Positions 9,479-21,199 are shown, numbered from the stretch's first letter. The stretch: 64,000 nt of DNA from Pictodentalium vernedei (GCA_031216915.1 CM062297.1:540042971-540106970); one strand, 5' to 3'. Notes: generated by a model not told the origin, from the letters alone. A program made the numbers and translations.

Positions 9479-12427
9479 CTCACTATAAATGATCAGCTTT
9501 TTTGGGAAACACTAAAATTAATGATACGCGGTAAAACAATTTCATATGCATCTTACTTGAAACGAAAAAATCAAAACTCTGAAACATACATAGAAAATAA
9601 ATTAAAAGAACTACATATAAAATTAGATAGTGGGGATGAAACAGTTAGAGATGAGATTCTATCTTTGGACTCCGAACTGAAACAATTGCGATTCAAAAAA
9701 GTGCAAGGCATCATAATAAGAACTAAAGCAAAGTGGAAAGTAGAAGGGGAAAAACCGACAAAATACTTTTGTAATTTGGAGAAAAGGCAATATACAGAAA
9801 AATTAATAGCAAAATTAATTAAAGATGACAACACAGAATGTACAGATATTAAAGATATTATTTCAGAACAAAAACGTTTTTACAAAAATTTATATAGTTC
9901 CAAGATAAATACTCCGTCAGCATATATAGATGACATGTTTTTCGATAATAATAACCCGTTTCTAAAGAAACTTGACGACGAAGACAATATTTTAGTAGAT
10001 GGTCCATTGACAGCCTCTGAATGCTTAGCTGCTTTGAAAAACATGAAATGCAATAAATCGCCCGGCTCAGATGGATTTACTTCCGAATTTTACAAATATT
10101 TCTGGAAAGATATCGGCCCTTTTTTGGTTAAATCGCTAAATGCTGGTTACGAAAACGGTACATTCTCAATTACACAAAGACAAGGTATAATAACATGCAT
10201 TCCAAAGGAAAAAAAATCTAAACTGTTCATTAAAAATTGGCGACCTATTTCTCTTCTAAACGTTGATTTTAAAATTGGCTCTTCGGCAATAGCATCTCGT
10301 ATAAAAACGGTCCTACCCAAACTTATTTCTGAAAGTCAGTTGGGTTTTGTAAAAGGGAGGTTTATTGGGGAATCTACACGTCTAATTACTGACCTGATCG
10401 ACAAGTGCAAATCGAGTAATATCCCGGGAATGTTAGTATTATTGGATTTCGAAAAAGCCTTCGACTCTCTTGAATGGAACTACATTGAGAAAACCCTAAA
10501 CTTTTACAATTTCAGTCCATCAATCATTCATTGGTTTAAGGCTTTCTATAGTGACGTTTCCAGCTGTGTCTTAAACAACGGTCATCTTTCAGAGTTTTTC
10601 AATGTGGAAAGAGGTGTAAGACAAGGGGACCCACTCTCCCCTTACCTATTTATCCTGTGTGTAGAAATACTGAGTGCTAGGTTAAAATTTAGTCCGGAAA
10701 TAAATGGTATAAAAATAAACAATTCTGAATATATAATTAACCAGTATGCAGACGACAGCACCTTATTTCTTGACGATGATCAAAAATCACTCAACGCAGC
10801 CTTAAATATTGTTGACGAGTTTTCTCATTTATCAGGTCTAAAAGTAAATTTTGACAAAACTTATATAGTATGGATCGGTTCTCGTAAGGGTTGCGGTGTG
10901 GAATTAAAAACGGACAAACCGATAAAATGGAATCATGGTGAAGATTTTACCATTTTGGGAATAAAATATAATTTAAGTAATACAAATTACCTGGATAAAA
11001 ATTTTATAGAAAAATTAGAAAAAATGCAGAAACTATTAAATGATTGGTCGTTAAGAAATCTTACCCTTGTTGGAAAAGCTACGGTGTTAAAAACTCTTGC
11101 TCTTCCAATTATCATACATTCTCTCACAGTCCTTCCCAACCCACCCGATTGGATTATCGCTAAACTCCAGAAAATGGTTTTCACATTCCTTTGGTCACAT
11201 AAGAAAGACAAAATCAAACGCTCTACCATGATAAACACAGTGGAGAAAGGTGGTCTCAAAATCCCGCACATTAAAACCCTATGTAATTCATTAAAAATTA
11301 TTTGGGTTAAGAAGCTCTTAGACCCGGAAAATTCATCACAGTGGAAAACACTGGCACTTGATAACTTTGAAAAATTTGGATTCAACAATGTTTGGCATTT
11401 TACAAAAGACGGTCTACAAAAATTAGCGGAATCAATGCCCCCATTCTGGTGAAATGTTGTAATTTCGTGGTCACTCCTTCAAGACTATTCTATATCAACA
11501 TATAAGGATATTTTATCACAACCAATATTTTATAATAAAAGTATCAAATTAAATAATGCATGCTATCATTTAGAAAAATGGTTTGCAGCTGGTGTGTTTT
11601 TTATAAACGATATTGTAGATTCTAACAGAAATTTCTTAACACATGGAGCATTTAAAACCAAATACAACTTAGATATCCCATTCACTACATATTTGGGATT
11701 GATAAATGCAATACCCCAAAACTGGAAAAAAATAATCCAAGAATGTACACAAAAAATTGATGTTGTAGAGAATGCATTAGTATCCCGCTTAAAGTCAACT
11801 GCCAAAGTTAATAAAGATTTTTACGGCCTTTTCCTGAACAGGATAGCTGTACCTGCAAGAAAATCCGAAGCAAAATGGTGCGACGAGCTTAGATATGATA
11901 TAAGAACAGACGAATGGCAATATGTATACAAGACAACATTTACTTCTACCAGCGACACATATTTACAGACACTACAGTTCAAAATAAATCACCGTATATT
12001 ATACACCAATTCTAAACTATTTCGTAGTGGTCTTTCAGAAACTCGGCTCTGCCGCTTTTGTTTTAATTCAAAAGAATCAATAACACATCTCTTTTACGAT
12101 TGTTCACATTCAAAAACAATTTTACTTCAACTCATAGAAAAGATTAATACTGTTTGTAATTCAAATGTTCAGGTTAGCCCTAAGGAAGTAATATTAGGAA
12201 TGCAAACAGAAGCTCAGTTATCCGACATACTGTGTACATGTTTACAAATTTTTAAAAAAAATATATTTTCATGTAGTCTTGAAAACCGGCTACCCAACTA
12301 CACCGCGTATACAGAAGTTTTAAAGAATTACAGAACTATCGATATATACTCACTCTATTTATACTCGTTCGGCAAGGCAAACAAAATCAAACTGAGATGG
12401 GAGACAATATCTAAAATATTTAGCTAA
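9479..12427 (+). pseudogene. LINE ORF2: reverse transcriptase plus C-terminal zf-RVT region
   Basis: The frame stays open from the insertion junction to TAA at 12425-12427 except for one TGA at 11450-11452. An ATG at 9458 opens this frame but lies in the host transposon, so it is not the native start. Motifs in order: CNKSPGSDGFTSEFYKYF (near 10050), NWRPISLLN, LLDFEKAFDSLEW (near 10440), RGVRQGDPLSPYLF (near 10610) and the catalytic YADD at 10745-10756. After the stop comes a Cys/His motif CRFCFNSKESITHLFYDC (near 12050), the zf-RVT type found at the C terminus of Tx1 and plant L1 elements. The single stop and otherwise clean frame indicate a fairly recent insertion. Enzyme role: copies LINE RNA at a nicked target. 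Confidence 0.9.
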
Positions 12428-12506
12428 ATTTAAGTGTCTTCTATAACCACATAAGCCCATGTTGAATTTCGATTGGAAGTATTCTTTACACATTGTATTT
12501 TTGTTT

Positions 12507-12508
<2 letters not shown>

Positions 12509-12546
<38 letters not shown>
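12509..12546. repeat. (AT)n tract in the LINE 3' end
   Basis: Nineteen AT units followed by a short GT run, between the ORF end and the poly(A) signal. Confidence 0.95.
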
Positions 12547-12549
<3 letters not shown>

Positions 12550-12580
12550 TGTGTGTTTGAATTAATTTACTGTAAAAACT

Positions 12581-12611
<31 letters not shown>

Positions 12612-12989
12612 AAACATCCCACAAAGGACCACCAGGAAGCTGATTGGGAGCATGTGAATGCATTGTCAAGCTGTAATTAACAGTAATGTGTCTCATGCTC
12701 GATATTGAGCCCATACCAGTTCGCTCCGTCAACGTTTTGGCAAATTGACAAAATTTCCTCTTTTACCAAAAATATCCATTTTCCGTGGTTATTGTATTCA
12801 AAAGCTAAAAAATCATGTCAAACACAAATAAAATCTTAATTTCTGTACTTAAATCATTAAAGATATAATTAAATAAAAAAAATATACACTTTCATTACTA
12901 TACACTTTCATTACAATATTTCAACTAAAACGTAAAACAGGTAGTTGGATATAACTGGTGCATAGCAAACTTTGAGTAGTATAGTTGGA

Positions 12990-15130
12990 TGAAGGTGGGC
13001 AGGCACAAACAACTGGTTTCCAGGTAATAACTTTAGTTCTATTCAGTGCAGTTACCCCATATTTATAAGGCTATTACCATCATGAATGGGAAGGGGAGAA
13101 CTTTTGGCTTGTCATCCTAGAGTCAAGGTCACTGTTACTAAAATATCACTTTGATTTCCAGGCAATAACTTCTAGTTCTATACATCACAACTCAACCAAA
13201 CTTGCAGAAAGTAATCATCTGTGGACAGTGAAGAAGCCTACAGATTTTGGACATGGTAAACACACGGTCAGAGGTCATTTGAAGGTTACTATAAAAGTAA
13301 CTTTGTGGATAAATTGGATTTTGACTGTAACTTTCATTTAAAATGTCACGCATTCTCAGATTTACCGATTTGGTACCCCTATGGGTGAGAAAAAATCCTA
13401 TATCAATTTTGCAGTGATTAAAAGTGAAGGTTTCTGTTACTAGAAAGAGCACTTTTTGGTTTCCCGGTAATAACTTTAAAGCTATTTGTCACAGGTAATC
13501 AAAACTTGCAGAAAGTAATCTAATATGGACAGTGAAGAACCCTATTGATCTTGGAAGTATAGAACATTTGTCAAAAGTTGAATTGTGGGCAATAATTAAC
13601 TTCTGCTTTATGTGTCACACACTCAACCGATTCACAGAATAGGTTTCCATATGGGAGACAGAAAATCCTATATGGATTTCGCTGCAATCAAAGATTAAAT
13701 ATGTGACTAACAGTAGCACTTTTGGGTTTCCAGATGATTACTTTAGTTCAAGTTATCACAGTTCAACCAAACTTGCATAATCATATACATGTATGGACAG
13801 TGTAGAACCCTATTGATTTTAGATGTGGTTGCCACAAGGACAAAAGTCACACAACTATTACTATAAATAGAACTTTGTTGAAAATTGGATTTTAGGCTAT
13901 AACTTTTTATTTATAGGTCACACGTTCACCAGACTTTTACAAATTTGGTACCCCTATGGGAGCAAAACTTATTTTGTCTACAATAAAAATTTATAGGTCC
14001 CCGGAACAGTTACTATAAACGGAAACTGGTAAAAAAAAAAGTTTCTGAGCATTAACTTTTGTTTTTCATCACACAGAACTACAAAATTTACAGGGCTGAT
14101 ACCCTCATGGAAGGAGAACCCTTTTGATTTTCAGATTTGTCAATCAATGGTCAAGGTCACTGCTTCTAAAAATACCACTTTTTTGTTTTCAGGTGCAGTA
14201 GTCTTACTATAAAAGTAGCTTTTAAAAAGTATTTTCACAACTAGACTTGTAGATCTGCGATTCACTCATTGGATTGCCATTACATTATAGTGATTACTGT
14301 AATGTTCAAATTGCATCTTGTGTGTGAACAGTCCTAGGTGGTGAAACACTTACTGTAAATAGAACATTGTCAAAAATTGAATTGTGGGCAATAATTAACT
14401 TCTGTTTTATGTAACACACATTCACCAGATTACGTATCCATGCATATGGGAGAGAAACAATGCTATATGAATTTCGCTGCAACCAAAGAATAAATATATG
14501 ACTAACAGTAGCACTTTTGGGTTTCGAGGCAATAACTTTAGTTAAAGTTATCACAGTTCAACCAAACTTGCATGAGGTAATCATATGAGGACAGTGTAGA
14601 ACTCTATTGATTTTAGGTGTGGTTGCCACATGGACAAAAGTCACATGACTGTTACTACAAATAGAACTTTGTTGAAAATTGGATTTGGGCTATAACTTTT
14701 ATATGTCACACATTCACCAGATTTACAAATTTATACCCTTATGGGAGTGAAAGGATCTTACAGATTTTGTCTGCAAGTGAAAATTCAAAGGTCACAAGAC
14801 AATTACTATAGATGGAACTTGGTTAAAAAAAAATAGTTTCTGAGCAATAACTTTTGTTTTTCATTACACAGAACTACAAAATTTACAGGACTGGTACCCT
14901 CGTGGAAGGAGATCCCTATTGATTTTCAGATTTGTCAATCAATGGTCAAGGTCACTGTTACTAAAATTACCACTTTTTGGTTTTCAGGCACAGTACTATT
15001 ACTATAAATGTAACTTAAAAAGTATTTTCACAACCAGACTTGTAGATCTGTGATCCACTCATTGGATTTTCATTACATTACAGTGATTACTGTTATGCTC
15101 AAATTGCATGTTGTGTGTGAACAGTCCTGG
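12990..15130. repeat. Degenerate tandem array with a 795 bp duplication
   Basis: A unit of roughly 270-300 bp recurs, marked by CAACCAAACTTGCA, GGACAGTGTAGAACCCTATTG, AAATTGGATTTTGGGC and TTTGGTACCCCTATGGGAG. At a larger scale, about 13580-14370 and 14375-15125 are direct repeats offset by 793-799 bp: AATTGTGGGCAATAATTAAC at 13581 and 14380, and CAGACTTGTAGATCTG-like segments about 795 bp apart near 14241 and 15034. The array ends within about 25 bp of the stop codon of the zinc-finger gene, so any short 3' UTR of that gene would be repeat-derived. Confidence 0.8.
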
Positions 15131-15149
15131 GTGCTGAAACAGAACACTT

Positions 15150-16949
15150 TCACTTCATGTGACCTCTTAAATGTTTATTCAGTATAGATTTCTGACAGAA
15201 CGCTTTATTACATATATTACATATGTATGGCTTCTCTCCAGTATGTAATCGTAAATGATCACGTAGGTGTGTGCCTCTAGTGAATGCTTTTTTACACACA
15301 CCACACTCATATGGACGTTCACCCGTGTGTATTCTTAAATGTTTACGAAGCTGTGACTTCTCATAGAAAGGTAACCAACAGATGCAACAGACATGAGGTT
15401 TTTGACCAGTATGAATTTTCAAATGCTGTGTAAGTGCTCCATTTTGTTTAAATACTTTTCCACAAACCTTGCATTCAAATGACTTCTTCTGACTGTGACA
15501 TCTCATGTAATGCTTTCTGAGTGACTGGTAAAAAAACTTTGCATCACAATATTTACATTGAAATTGTTCTGTTTCTCTATGATATTTTTTCATATGTTGA
15601 TTCCAATTTTCTTTTCTGGTGAATGTTGTGTTACAAACATCACATTTGAATAGTTTATTTGTGAGGTTTTTCTTACAAGTACTGTACTGAAGTTTTTTGA
15701 CTCTGTGAGCACAATTTTTGTTATGCTTTTGTAACTGTGCACTATCCTTGTAAAAATTGTTACAAAAACGACAATAAAGCTTTAGATTTATATGCTTTGT
15801 TCTTCTATGGTCAATCAACTGTAATTCATTCATGAAGCACTCCCTGCAATCATTACAAGAAAATCTGTTCTTCCCACAAATTTGTGAATGGATGTATTGG
15901 CATCGCTTGCTAGAAAATGTTTTTTTACAAATTTTACATTGGTATGCATTCTCATCTGTATGAATTCTTAAATGTTCTATGAGATCAGCATTTCTACTAT
16001 ATCTTTTATTACAAATGATACAAGAGAATGCCTTGTCCTCTGTATGAAGTTTTAAGTGTCTTAGAAGATTATTCCGTAAAGTGAATTTTTTGTCACAAAC
16101 TTCACAGTGGTTTGATCTTTTACTGGAGTGATTTTTTTTTAAGTGAGAATGATCAAAAGTATTTTTTGAAACATTTTTAGAAATGTCACAGTTCAAATGT
16201 TCATAATTCTTGGGAATTGATTTCTGTACGGAACTTTTTTCACAAGCTTGACCATGACTTTTTAGATGACGACTGAAACTAAACTTGTCCATGACAACTT
16301 CATCGCATATTGCACACTGAAATTTACTATTCTGATACAATTCTTCTGAAAGACTATCCTCTGAAAGACTAACCACTTGTGATGATGGAAGTGTGGCTTG
16401 ATGCATACCTATACTCTGGGCATGATTCTCTGCAAATTTCTTGATATTCTTTGTGAATGTTGTATTGACAGAATACCTTTTATCACTGGCCATATCATGA
16501 ACAATTGCCTCCAAATTCACTGACAACTGTTTCTGACTACATTTCTTTTGTTCAACATTTCTCACTTTTTCTGAACAGCAATCACTATCCAAAGGACTTT
16601 GGACCACATCTAATCTTCCACCCGGATTTTTGTCATTTAAATTATTTTCGAAAATAGTTTCTATATTCTCTAAGTTGCAATCACTTTCGATTTGATCTTG
16701 TTGAAGTCTTTCAAGCTTGATTACTAAATTTTTAAGCTTGTACTTTACGGTAAGTTCTGTTATATTATTCTGTGAACAAGACTCACTTTTAATTTGAACA
16801 TGATCAACCTGTTCTATCGTCAATTTGGGATGATCTCCATTGTCTGCATTATTTGTATCTGGCTTTAGATGATAGATTAAATGATTATAAGAAACCTCCT
16901 TTTTTGTATCACCATCATTAACATTATTTTGTATATTATGTTCTTCCAT
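15150..16949 (-). CDS. C2H2 zinc-finger protein, 12 fingers
   Basis: One uninterrupted 599-residue frame. Residues 1-210 are polar and rich in Asn, Asp, Glu, Lys and Ser, with no KRAB, BTB, ZAD or SCAN domain that I recognise. Twelve C2H2-type fingers follow, with first Cys near residues 212, 282, 310, 338, 365, 393, 436, 465, 492, 521, 549 and 577. Fingers 4 and 6 look atypical (Cys or shifted His in the last ligand). The last four are joined by TGEKPY-like linkers, the signature of DNA-binding arrays, so the protein is probably a nuclear sequence-specific regulator; the target is unknown. The start is ATG in the context GAGGACATGG. Just upstream on the same strand is a pyrimidine-rich stretch ending TTCCAG, a plausible 3' splice site, and a TGA lies in frame above it, so a 5' non-coding exon is likely. 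No close orthologue could be named. Confidence 0.9.
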   Translation of the reverse strand: MEEHNIQNNVNDGDTKKEVSYNHLIYHLKPDTNNADNGDHPKLTIEQVDHVQIKSESCSQNNITELTVKYKLKNLVIKLERLQQDQIESDCNLENIETIFENNLNDKNPGGRLDVVQSPLDSDCCSEKVRNVEQKKCSQKQLSVNLEAIVHDMASDKRYSVNTTFTKNIKKFAENHAQSIGMHQATLPSSQVVSLSEDSLSEELYQNSKFQCAICDEVVMDKFSFSRHLKSHGQACEKSSVQKSIPKNYEHLNCDISKNVSKNTFDHSHLKKNHSSKRSNHCEVCDKKFTLRNNLLRHLKLHTEDKAFSCIICNKRYSRNADLIEHLRIHTDENAYQCKICKKTFSSKRCQYIHSQICGKNRFSCNDCRECFMNELQLIDHRRTKHINLKLYCRFCNNFYKDSAQLQKHNKNCAHRVKKLQYSTCKKNLTNKLFKCDVCNTTFTRKENWNQHMKKYHRETEQFQCKYCDAKFFYQSLRKHYMRCHSQKKSFECKVCGKVFKQNGALTQHLKIHTGQKPHVCCICWLPFYEKSQLRKHLRIHTGERPYECGVCKKAFTRGTHLRDHLRLHTGEKPYICNICNKAFCQKSILNKHLRGHMK

Positions 16950-17797
16950 GTCCTCAACAGTCTGGAATATGGTGGAAGTAGAGAATAATTTTTTTCATAA
17001 CCTTGGTAAAATCATGGCAACTCCAAATGCATAATATTGCTGGTTCCAGACATACATATCCTGAAAAAAAATTTGAAATTTTTTTACCATCAAGGCTGCC
17101 AATTAGCCTCCAGACATTGTCCAGCCCAAATTGGCCTGATAACTGATACAGATGAAAAGATGGTCGATATTTTGATTGATAACAGTATGTCCATGTTCCC
17201 CTCTAATAGCTGGGGGTTGTATAGTCTCTATGTGACTCTTTACCACCTCTCCCTGGGAGGCACCCTCTAGTCTCTGTAAGAGTCTTTGCCACCTCAGTCC
17301 TGCCTGGGCACTTGAGGTGGAAAGCAGTCTGAGATTTGGGATTAGAGTCATTCCTGAGAAGAATATGTGCAACATATATGCTCTAAATAATGCTACATGA
17401 AGCTGTTCTGGACAGCAGCTACACATAATTAAGTTGATGAAGACATGGTGAGAACCATGGGATGTTCTTAGTTGAAGTGGGCAGGTTTTCCACAGCTTCT
17501 CGCTTATAGCTTTCTCACTGAGATAAGGATTTCAACCCAGTGAAAAGTTAATTGGTATAACAGTACTAAATGTTTTCCCATAGACGACCATTGTGATGTC
17601 CGTGTGTATGACTGCATCACTTTAATTTGGGCATTCATTATCTTTGTCAAGCACAGCTCTTAATGAATACAACTCTTTCTGTCCTGAAAAGAAGGAGGTC
17701 TTAAAACAAATAAGAAAGGAAATTTGAATTGAAAATAAGTCCTATGCACATTTTTGGTACAGAATTTGCAACAAAAATACTCAATAGTCCATAGTAG
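16950..17797. other. Upstream region of the zinc-finger gene
   Basis: It begins with the putative 3' splice site (complement of 16964-16990). No first exon, TATA box or CpG-rich promoter can be pointed to. The only open frames (for example 17103-17426) have no family resemblance. Likely intron and/or promoter. Confidence 0.45.
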
Positions 17798-17975
17798 TTT
17801 TTAATAGAGCTGAAATGGTTAAGGGGTTTTCTTGATCGATTAATCACGTGGATTAACCTTGGTTAACTGTTCAATCACTTGTCCAAATAGATATCTGAAT
17901 AATTGCCATACCGTTGATGATTTACAGCATGAACCCTTTACCCAATATAACAAACAAAACCGACTATGCCTATAT

Positions 17976-19136
17976 CAGGGTTTCCGCTAGGGGAAAGGGA
18001 ATGAGGCCGTTGGCGTGGCGACTGATGATTGCCGGTACCACGGGCCGACCATGGTCCGGGCCGTGGTAGGAAAATTTTGAATTCCGGAATTCCAAAACCC
18101 CCATTTCCTTGCATCTGAGAGGATATTTTGCGTCTTTTTACAGAGATATATCTCCGATTTTACACATTGACAGCCAGTAATTTCCGATGAATAAGACGTA
18201 AATAAGAGAAAATGGTTGCTCAACCGAAAAATAATTTGTAGTATACGTGACTTTCTATTCGCCCAGGGCGTTTCGTCCCAATAAAACTGTCAAGCCTTGG
18301 CATTTTCATTGGGACAAAACATCCAATAGAAAGTGTGAGTACGAAGGGAAGATTCACCCATAATTTAAAAATTCAATTTTAAATTAGGGGCGAAATGACG
18401 CTTCTGAGATATTTTAGCAGACACAAGCACTGCACAAAAATCTCATTGCACGTGCATGGTACAAATTTTGACATTTGCGGCCACTGTGAAAACAAATACT
18501 AAAGTAGACTTGGGTTCGGTAAATCTCTACTTTAGAAAAACTTTGCAGGTAAAATAGCTAGGATCTTACCAATTTTTCCCGATAAACACACCAAATTTAA
18601 ATCCGTGCAGAATTTCTGAACTCCTGATTCTCGCGGTCAAGTCGAAAAAAGACAGGGGCTGGTCTTCTGTGTTTTCTGATTCCAATTGGTTAATCCCGGT
18701 CACAGGAGGCCTCAGAATGGTGGAATTTGTCGACACAAGTGGAACAGGTTCCGAAGAGTTCTGGAAGTCTTCCTTGGTTCACAGATTGTCTCTGATGACG
18801 TCATGCAAGTGGGATTATATAGCAATTCTACAACAATACTCGATATTACTATTGTTTGATGTCTTTGATGTTGAAAAACATCTTTGAAATCAATTACTCT
18901 CCAGGTGCTGCGACAGAACGGTGAAACGGACATGCATTTTGTTTTCAATGAAATATGTGTACGGAAATAGGAAAAAGAAGTTTAGATATGACAATTCTAC
19001 AAGCTAGGAACTAAATGTATTTTCGGGGGACGGGCAGATCATGGTGAATTTCAAAAATTCTGTTATGTCGGGAAGGTGACCTGGCAGGGGAATGCGGCCG
19101 TTTGATGGTCGCTGTACCGGTATAGCGGAACCCCTG
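17976..19136. mobile_element. Second hAT-like insertion, no transposase
   Basis: It starts CAGGGTTTCCGCTA and the complement of its end reads CAGGGGTTCCGCTATA. Both flanks carry CTATAT, and the empty copy at 3010-3020 reads GCCTATATAC, so the duplication is imperfect. The CAGGG terminus fits the hAT consensus YARNG. The 1.16 kb interior holds no intact transposase frame but does hold a small foldback sequence at 18250-18334. Confidence 0.75.
18250..18334. repeat. Foldback sequence inside the hAT-like insert
   Basis: The arms ACTTTCTATT-CGTCCCAAT and their complement pair around a loop with CTGTCAAGCC; the left arm also carries GCCCAGGGCG. Probably a tiny MITE or part of the host element. Confidence 0.55.
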
Positions 19137-19684
19137 CTATATACAAAAATCTCCATTCAAATTTTTTATTTTTTCAATTTTTGTCTCAGAAACATGGCTT
19201 ATGACTCCTCACTGGAACAAGCAAATTTATTATGTTTTCAATTTTTGTCTCAAAAATATAACTTATGACCCCTCATTGGAACGAGCTTGTTGAGCTCGTT
19301 CCAATGAGGGTTCATAAGCTATTTGCTAGAGACAAAAATTGAAATTTTTTAGTAATTCGTGAATTTAATTTGCAAGTATTGTTAACATCCCGCAATGGGT
19401 AAAGGGTTAAGAATGATCATTTCCAGCCACTGATACAGTGTGATGATCATGCAAGTAAACAAGTATGTCCAGAAGTAACTTGCATGCTTTACTCTCTCTT
19501 ATATAATTGATGTGAGTCAGTGTGACAATATTTGCCTGTTTTGGAGCAAGTTTGTTCCTTTGTTAACCCATAATACAGTAGTTTGAAAGTAACAGTTAAT
19601 CGAACAATTACTTTTTGGATCGATCAAGATGTTGATCTTTGATTAATCGATTAATCGGTTAACCATTTCAGCTCTAGTTTTTAG

Positions 19685-20419
19685 GCCCCCACAACTCATC
19701 AAATCACCCTCTTTGTTTCTCTGGAATTTTCAGCAATATTGCAAGATGTCAGTAGAATGCCTCAGAAGGTTTGTAAATCAATATATTTTTTTTCCAATTT
19801 CAGAGACTGCATAATTTCCAGGCGGGTAACTCCAATTCAAATATTTAGTACTGTTATACCAATAACACAGTATGGAGTAGAATGAATTATTTTCTTTTTA
19901 AAATCTTAGGCCTCTGCGAATCATTTGTTTTCAGTTCAAACTGAATCTTGAATCAAATGGGAGTCTATTGCTCAAAAATCGAACTGAACCTAGAATGAAA
20001 TACAGGCATCTTGAAGTCCCAAGTGATAAAATATTCCAACTACATCATCAATGGCATTCTGTACTGGACACTACAGACATTAGGCGTATTATCAGATTTT
20101 ATCAGTTTTAAAAAAATATATATTATATTATCAATTCTAAAAAAAAAAACACAAGGTATGACTATGACACTTCCCATATCGAAATTTTCAAGAATCTGTA
20201 AAATAGCGAATACCTCATTGATCTTGCTCAAATAAATGACAAAATGTTGTGTCATTCGCAGAGCTAATGCGATTTTGAGGCCAAGATTGATGAGAGCTGA
20301 CTTTTATTTGCATTTGATTCACTTTTTATCGAGTGAATCGAGATTGATTCTTATCGACAACTGAGGTTATCTGGCAACTAGGCAATGAATGCCACACCGC
20401 ACATTCATTAGTCAATATA
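19685..20419. other. No gene seen
   Basis: AT-rich and unassigned. Open frames near 20011-20255 on both strands are mutual shadows with low-complexity products. Confidence 0.5.
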
Positions 20420-20932
20420 ATGAAAATGTCAATGACACTGCAGCTTAACTTGCCTGTGTGTTGTGTTTGAAGAAAAGCATAATGTTCAATGTTTATCAAA
20501 GGATTATGAAATACGACAAGAATTTTGATAACTGAGAATATGTTAATTTCTGTTCCCTGTATGCTATGTTTTCAATAAAAATAATTTGAGGTGTAGGCTG
20601 TACTAAAGAATTGAGGGGAGAGTTAATGTGGCCCTCACAGTTAATGTATGTCAACCTAAGTTAACAGGTTACAGTGAAATTATTCCAAAACAAGTCATCC
20701 TATCAAGTTACGATGAAATCCCTTCATAAATATGGCCTGTAGACTATGCTAAAGGTTTTGCATTTCGGGCCTGTGTAGCCATGACGGTTGGCCCGTCGGA
20801 ATCAAAAGGGGACGTCCTCACCTAAACATTATACTGAATCATCCTACAAAGTTACAATGAAATCTTCATAAATACGACCTGTAGTCTGTGCTAAAGGTTT
20901 TATGGTTTTGGGCTTTGTCAAGTTAAGCTAAT
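20420..20932 (-). mobile_element. Helentron-like mini-element, core type 3 (short copy)
   Basis: The left edge ATGAAAATGTCAATGACACT holds the terminal hairpin (AGTGTCATTGACA on the minus strand) followed by the subterminal repeat AGCTTAACTTG. The right edge GACTTTGTCAAGTTAAGCTAA region has its partner (GGCTTTGTCAAGTTAAGCTA). The core holds about two copies of the unit found six times in the neighbour at 21200-22415. No Rep or helicase is encoded. Confidence 0.65.
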
Positions 20933-21199
20933 AATAATATTTGGCAAGCATAACTGGATACCTCCATTATAATTACTATAGTATTGTACTAGTTAGTTAT
21001 GGAATTCATTTCATCACGAACTAAAGCATTACACCAATATTTATATGTTCAAAAAATTATGAAAAGTGGAACTGTTAAACAGGTACAGTGAGGCATGACA
21101 GTGTCTTGTTGTTTTCAAGAAAGCAAGAAATTAACAGCTCCAATACAACAAAATGTATTCAAATACACACATGTCAAGAAAAAAACACTTCCTAACAAA
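20933..21199. other. Spacer between two related elements
   Basis: AT-rich; no gene or repeat resemblance found. Confidence 0.4.

Larger units (their letters stand above)
9479..12612 (+). mobile_element. 5'-truncated L1/Tx1-like LINE inserted in the Tc1-like element
   Basis: The 14 bp AACATCCCACAAAG stands at 9465-9478 and at 12613-12626, a clean target-site duplication. The insert has an RT open frame, a 3' end with an (AT)n tract (12509-12546), AATAAA at 12584 and a poly(A) tail of about 28 bases. The endonuclease part is absent, so the copy is 5'-truncated, as is usual after target-primed reverse transcription. Confidence 0.92.
8289..12981 (+). mobile_element. Tc1/mariner-like transposon split by a LINE
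   Basis: The left end TACTACTCAAAGTTTGCTA at 8289 is matched in reverse complement at the right end (12963-12981), with TA flanks at 8287-8288 and 12982-12983. Without the inserted LINE (9479-12612) and one copy of its 14 bp target duplication the element is about 1.55 kb, the normal size for Tc1-like elements. It encodes a broken DDE transposase on the plus strand. Confidence 0.85.
17930..19410. mobile_element. TTAA-MITE family 1, interrupted
   Basis: The left end (TGAA)CCCTTTACCCAAT and right end GGGTAAAGGGTTAA match the copy at 2969-3216. The central palindrome lies at 19190-19340, and its first arm is duplicated (19150-19208 and 19209-19270). The 1.16 kb insert at 17976-19136 is absent from the 2969 copy, which therefore shows the empty site. 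Confidence 0.8.
17806..19676. mobile_element. hAT-like non-autonomous element containing three nested elements
   Basis: The terminal inverted repeats TAGAGCTGAAATGGTTAA and its complement, read at 19676, enclose the element. The flanks GTTTTTAA (17798-17805) and GTTTTTAG (19677-19684) are an 8 bp duplication with one change, the length typical of hAT. Inside are AATCGATTAATCG-type repeats, a TTAA-MITE (17930-19410), and inside that a second hAT-like insertion (17976-19136). Confidence 0.85.

Noticed and set aside
11566-11805. Minus-strand frame opposite the LINE
   Set aside because: Shadow of the LINE ORF, with no resemblance of its own.
17103-17426. Upstream exon of the zinc-finger gene on the minus strand
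   Set aside because: The frame has no zinc-finger-associated domain and no clear donor site was found; it could be intron or promoter.
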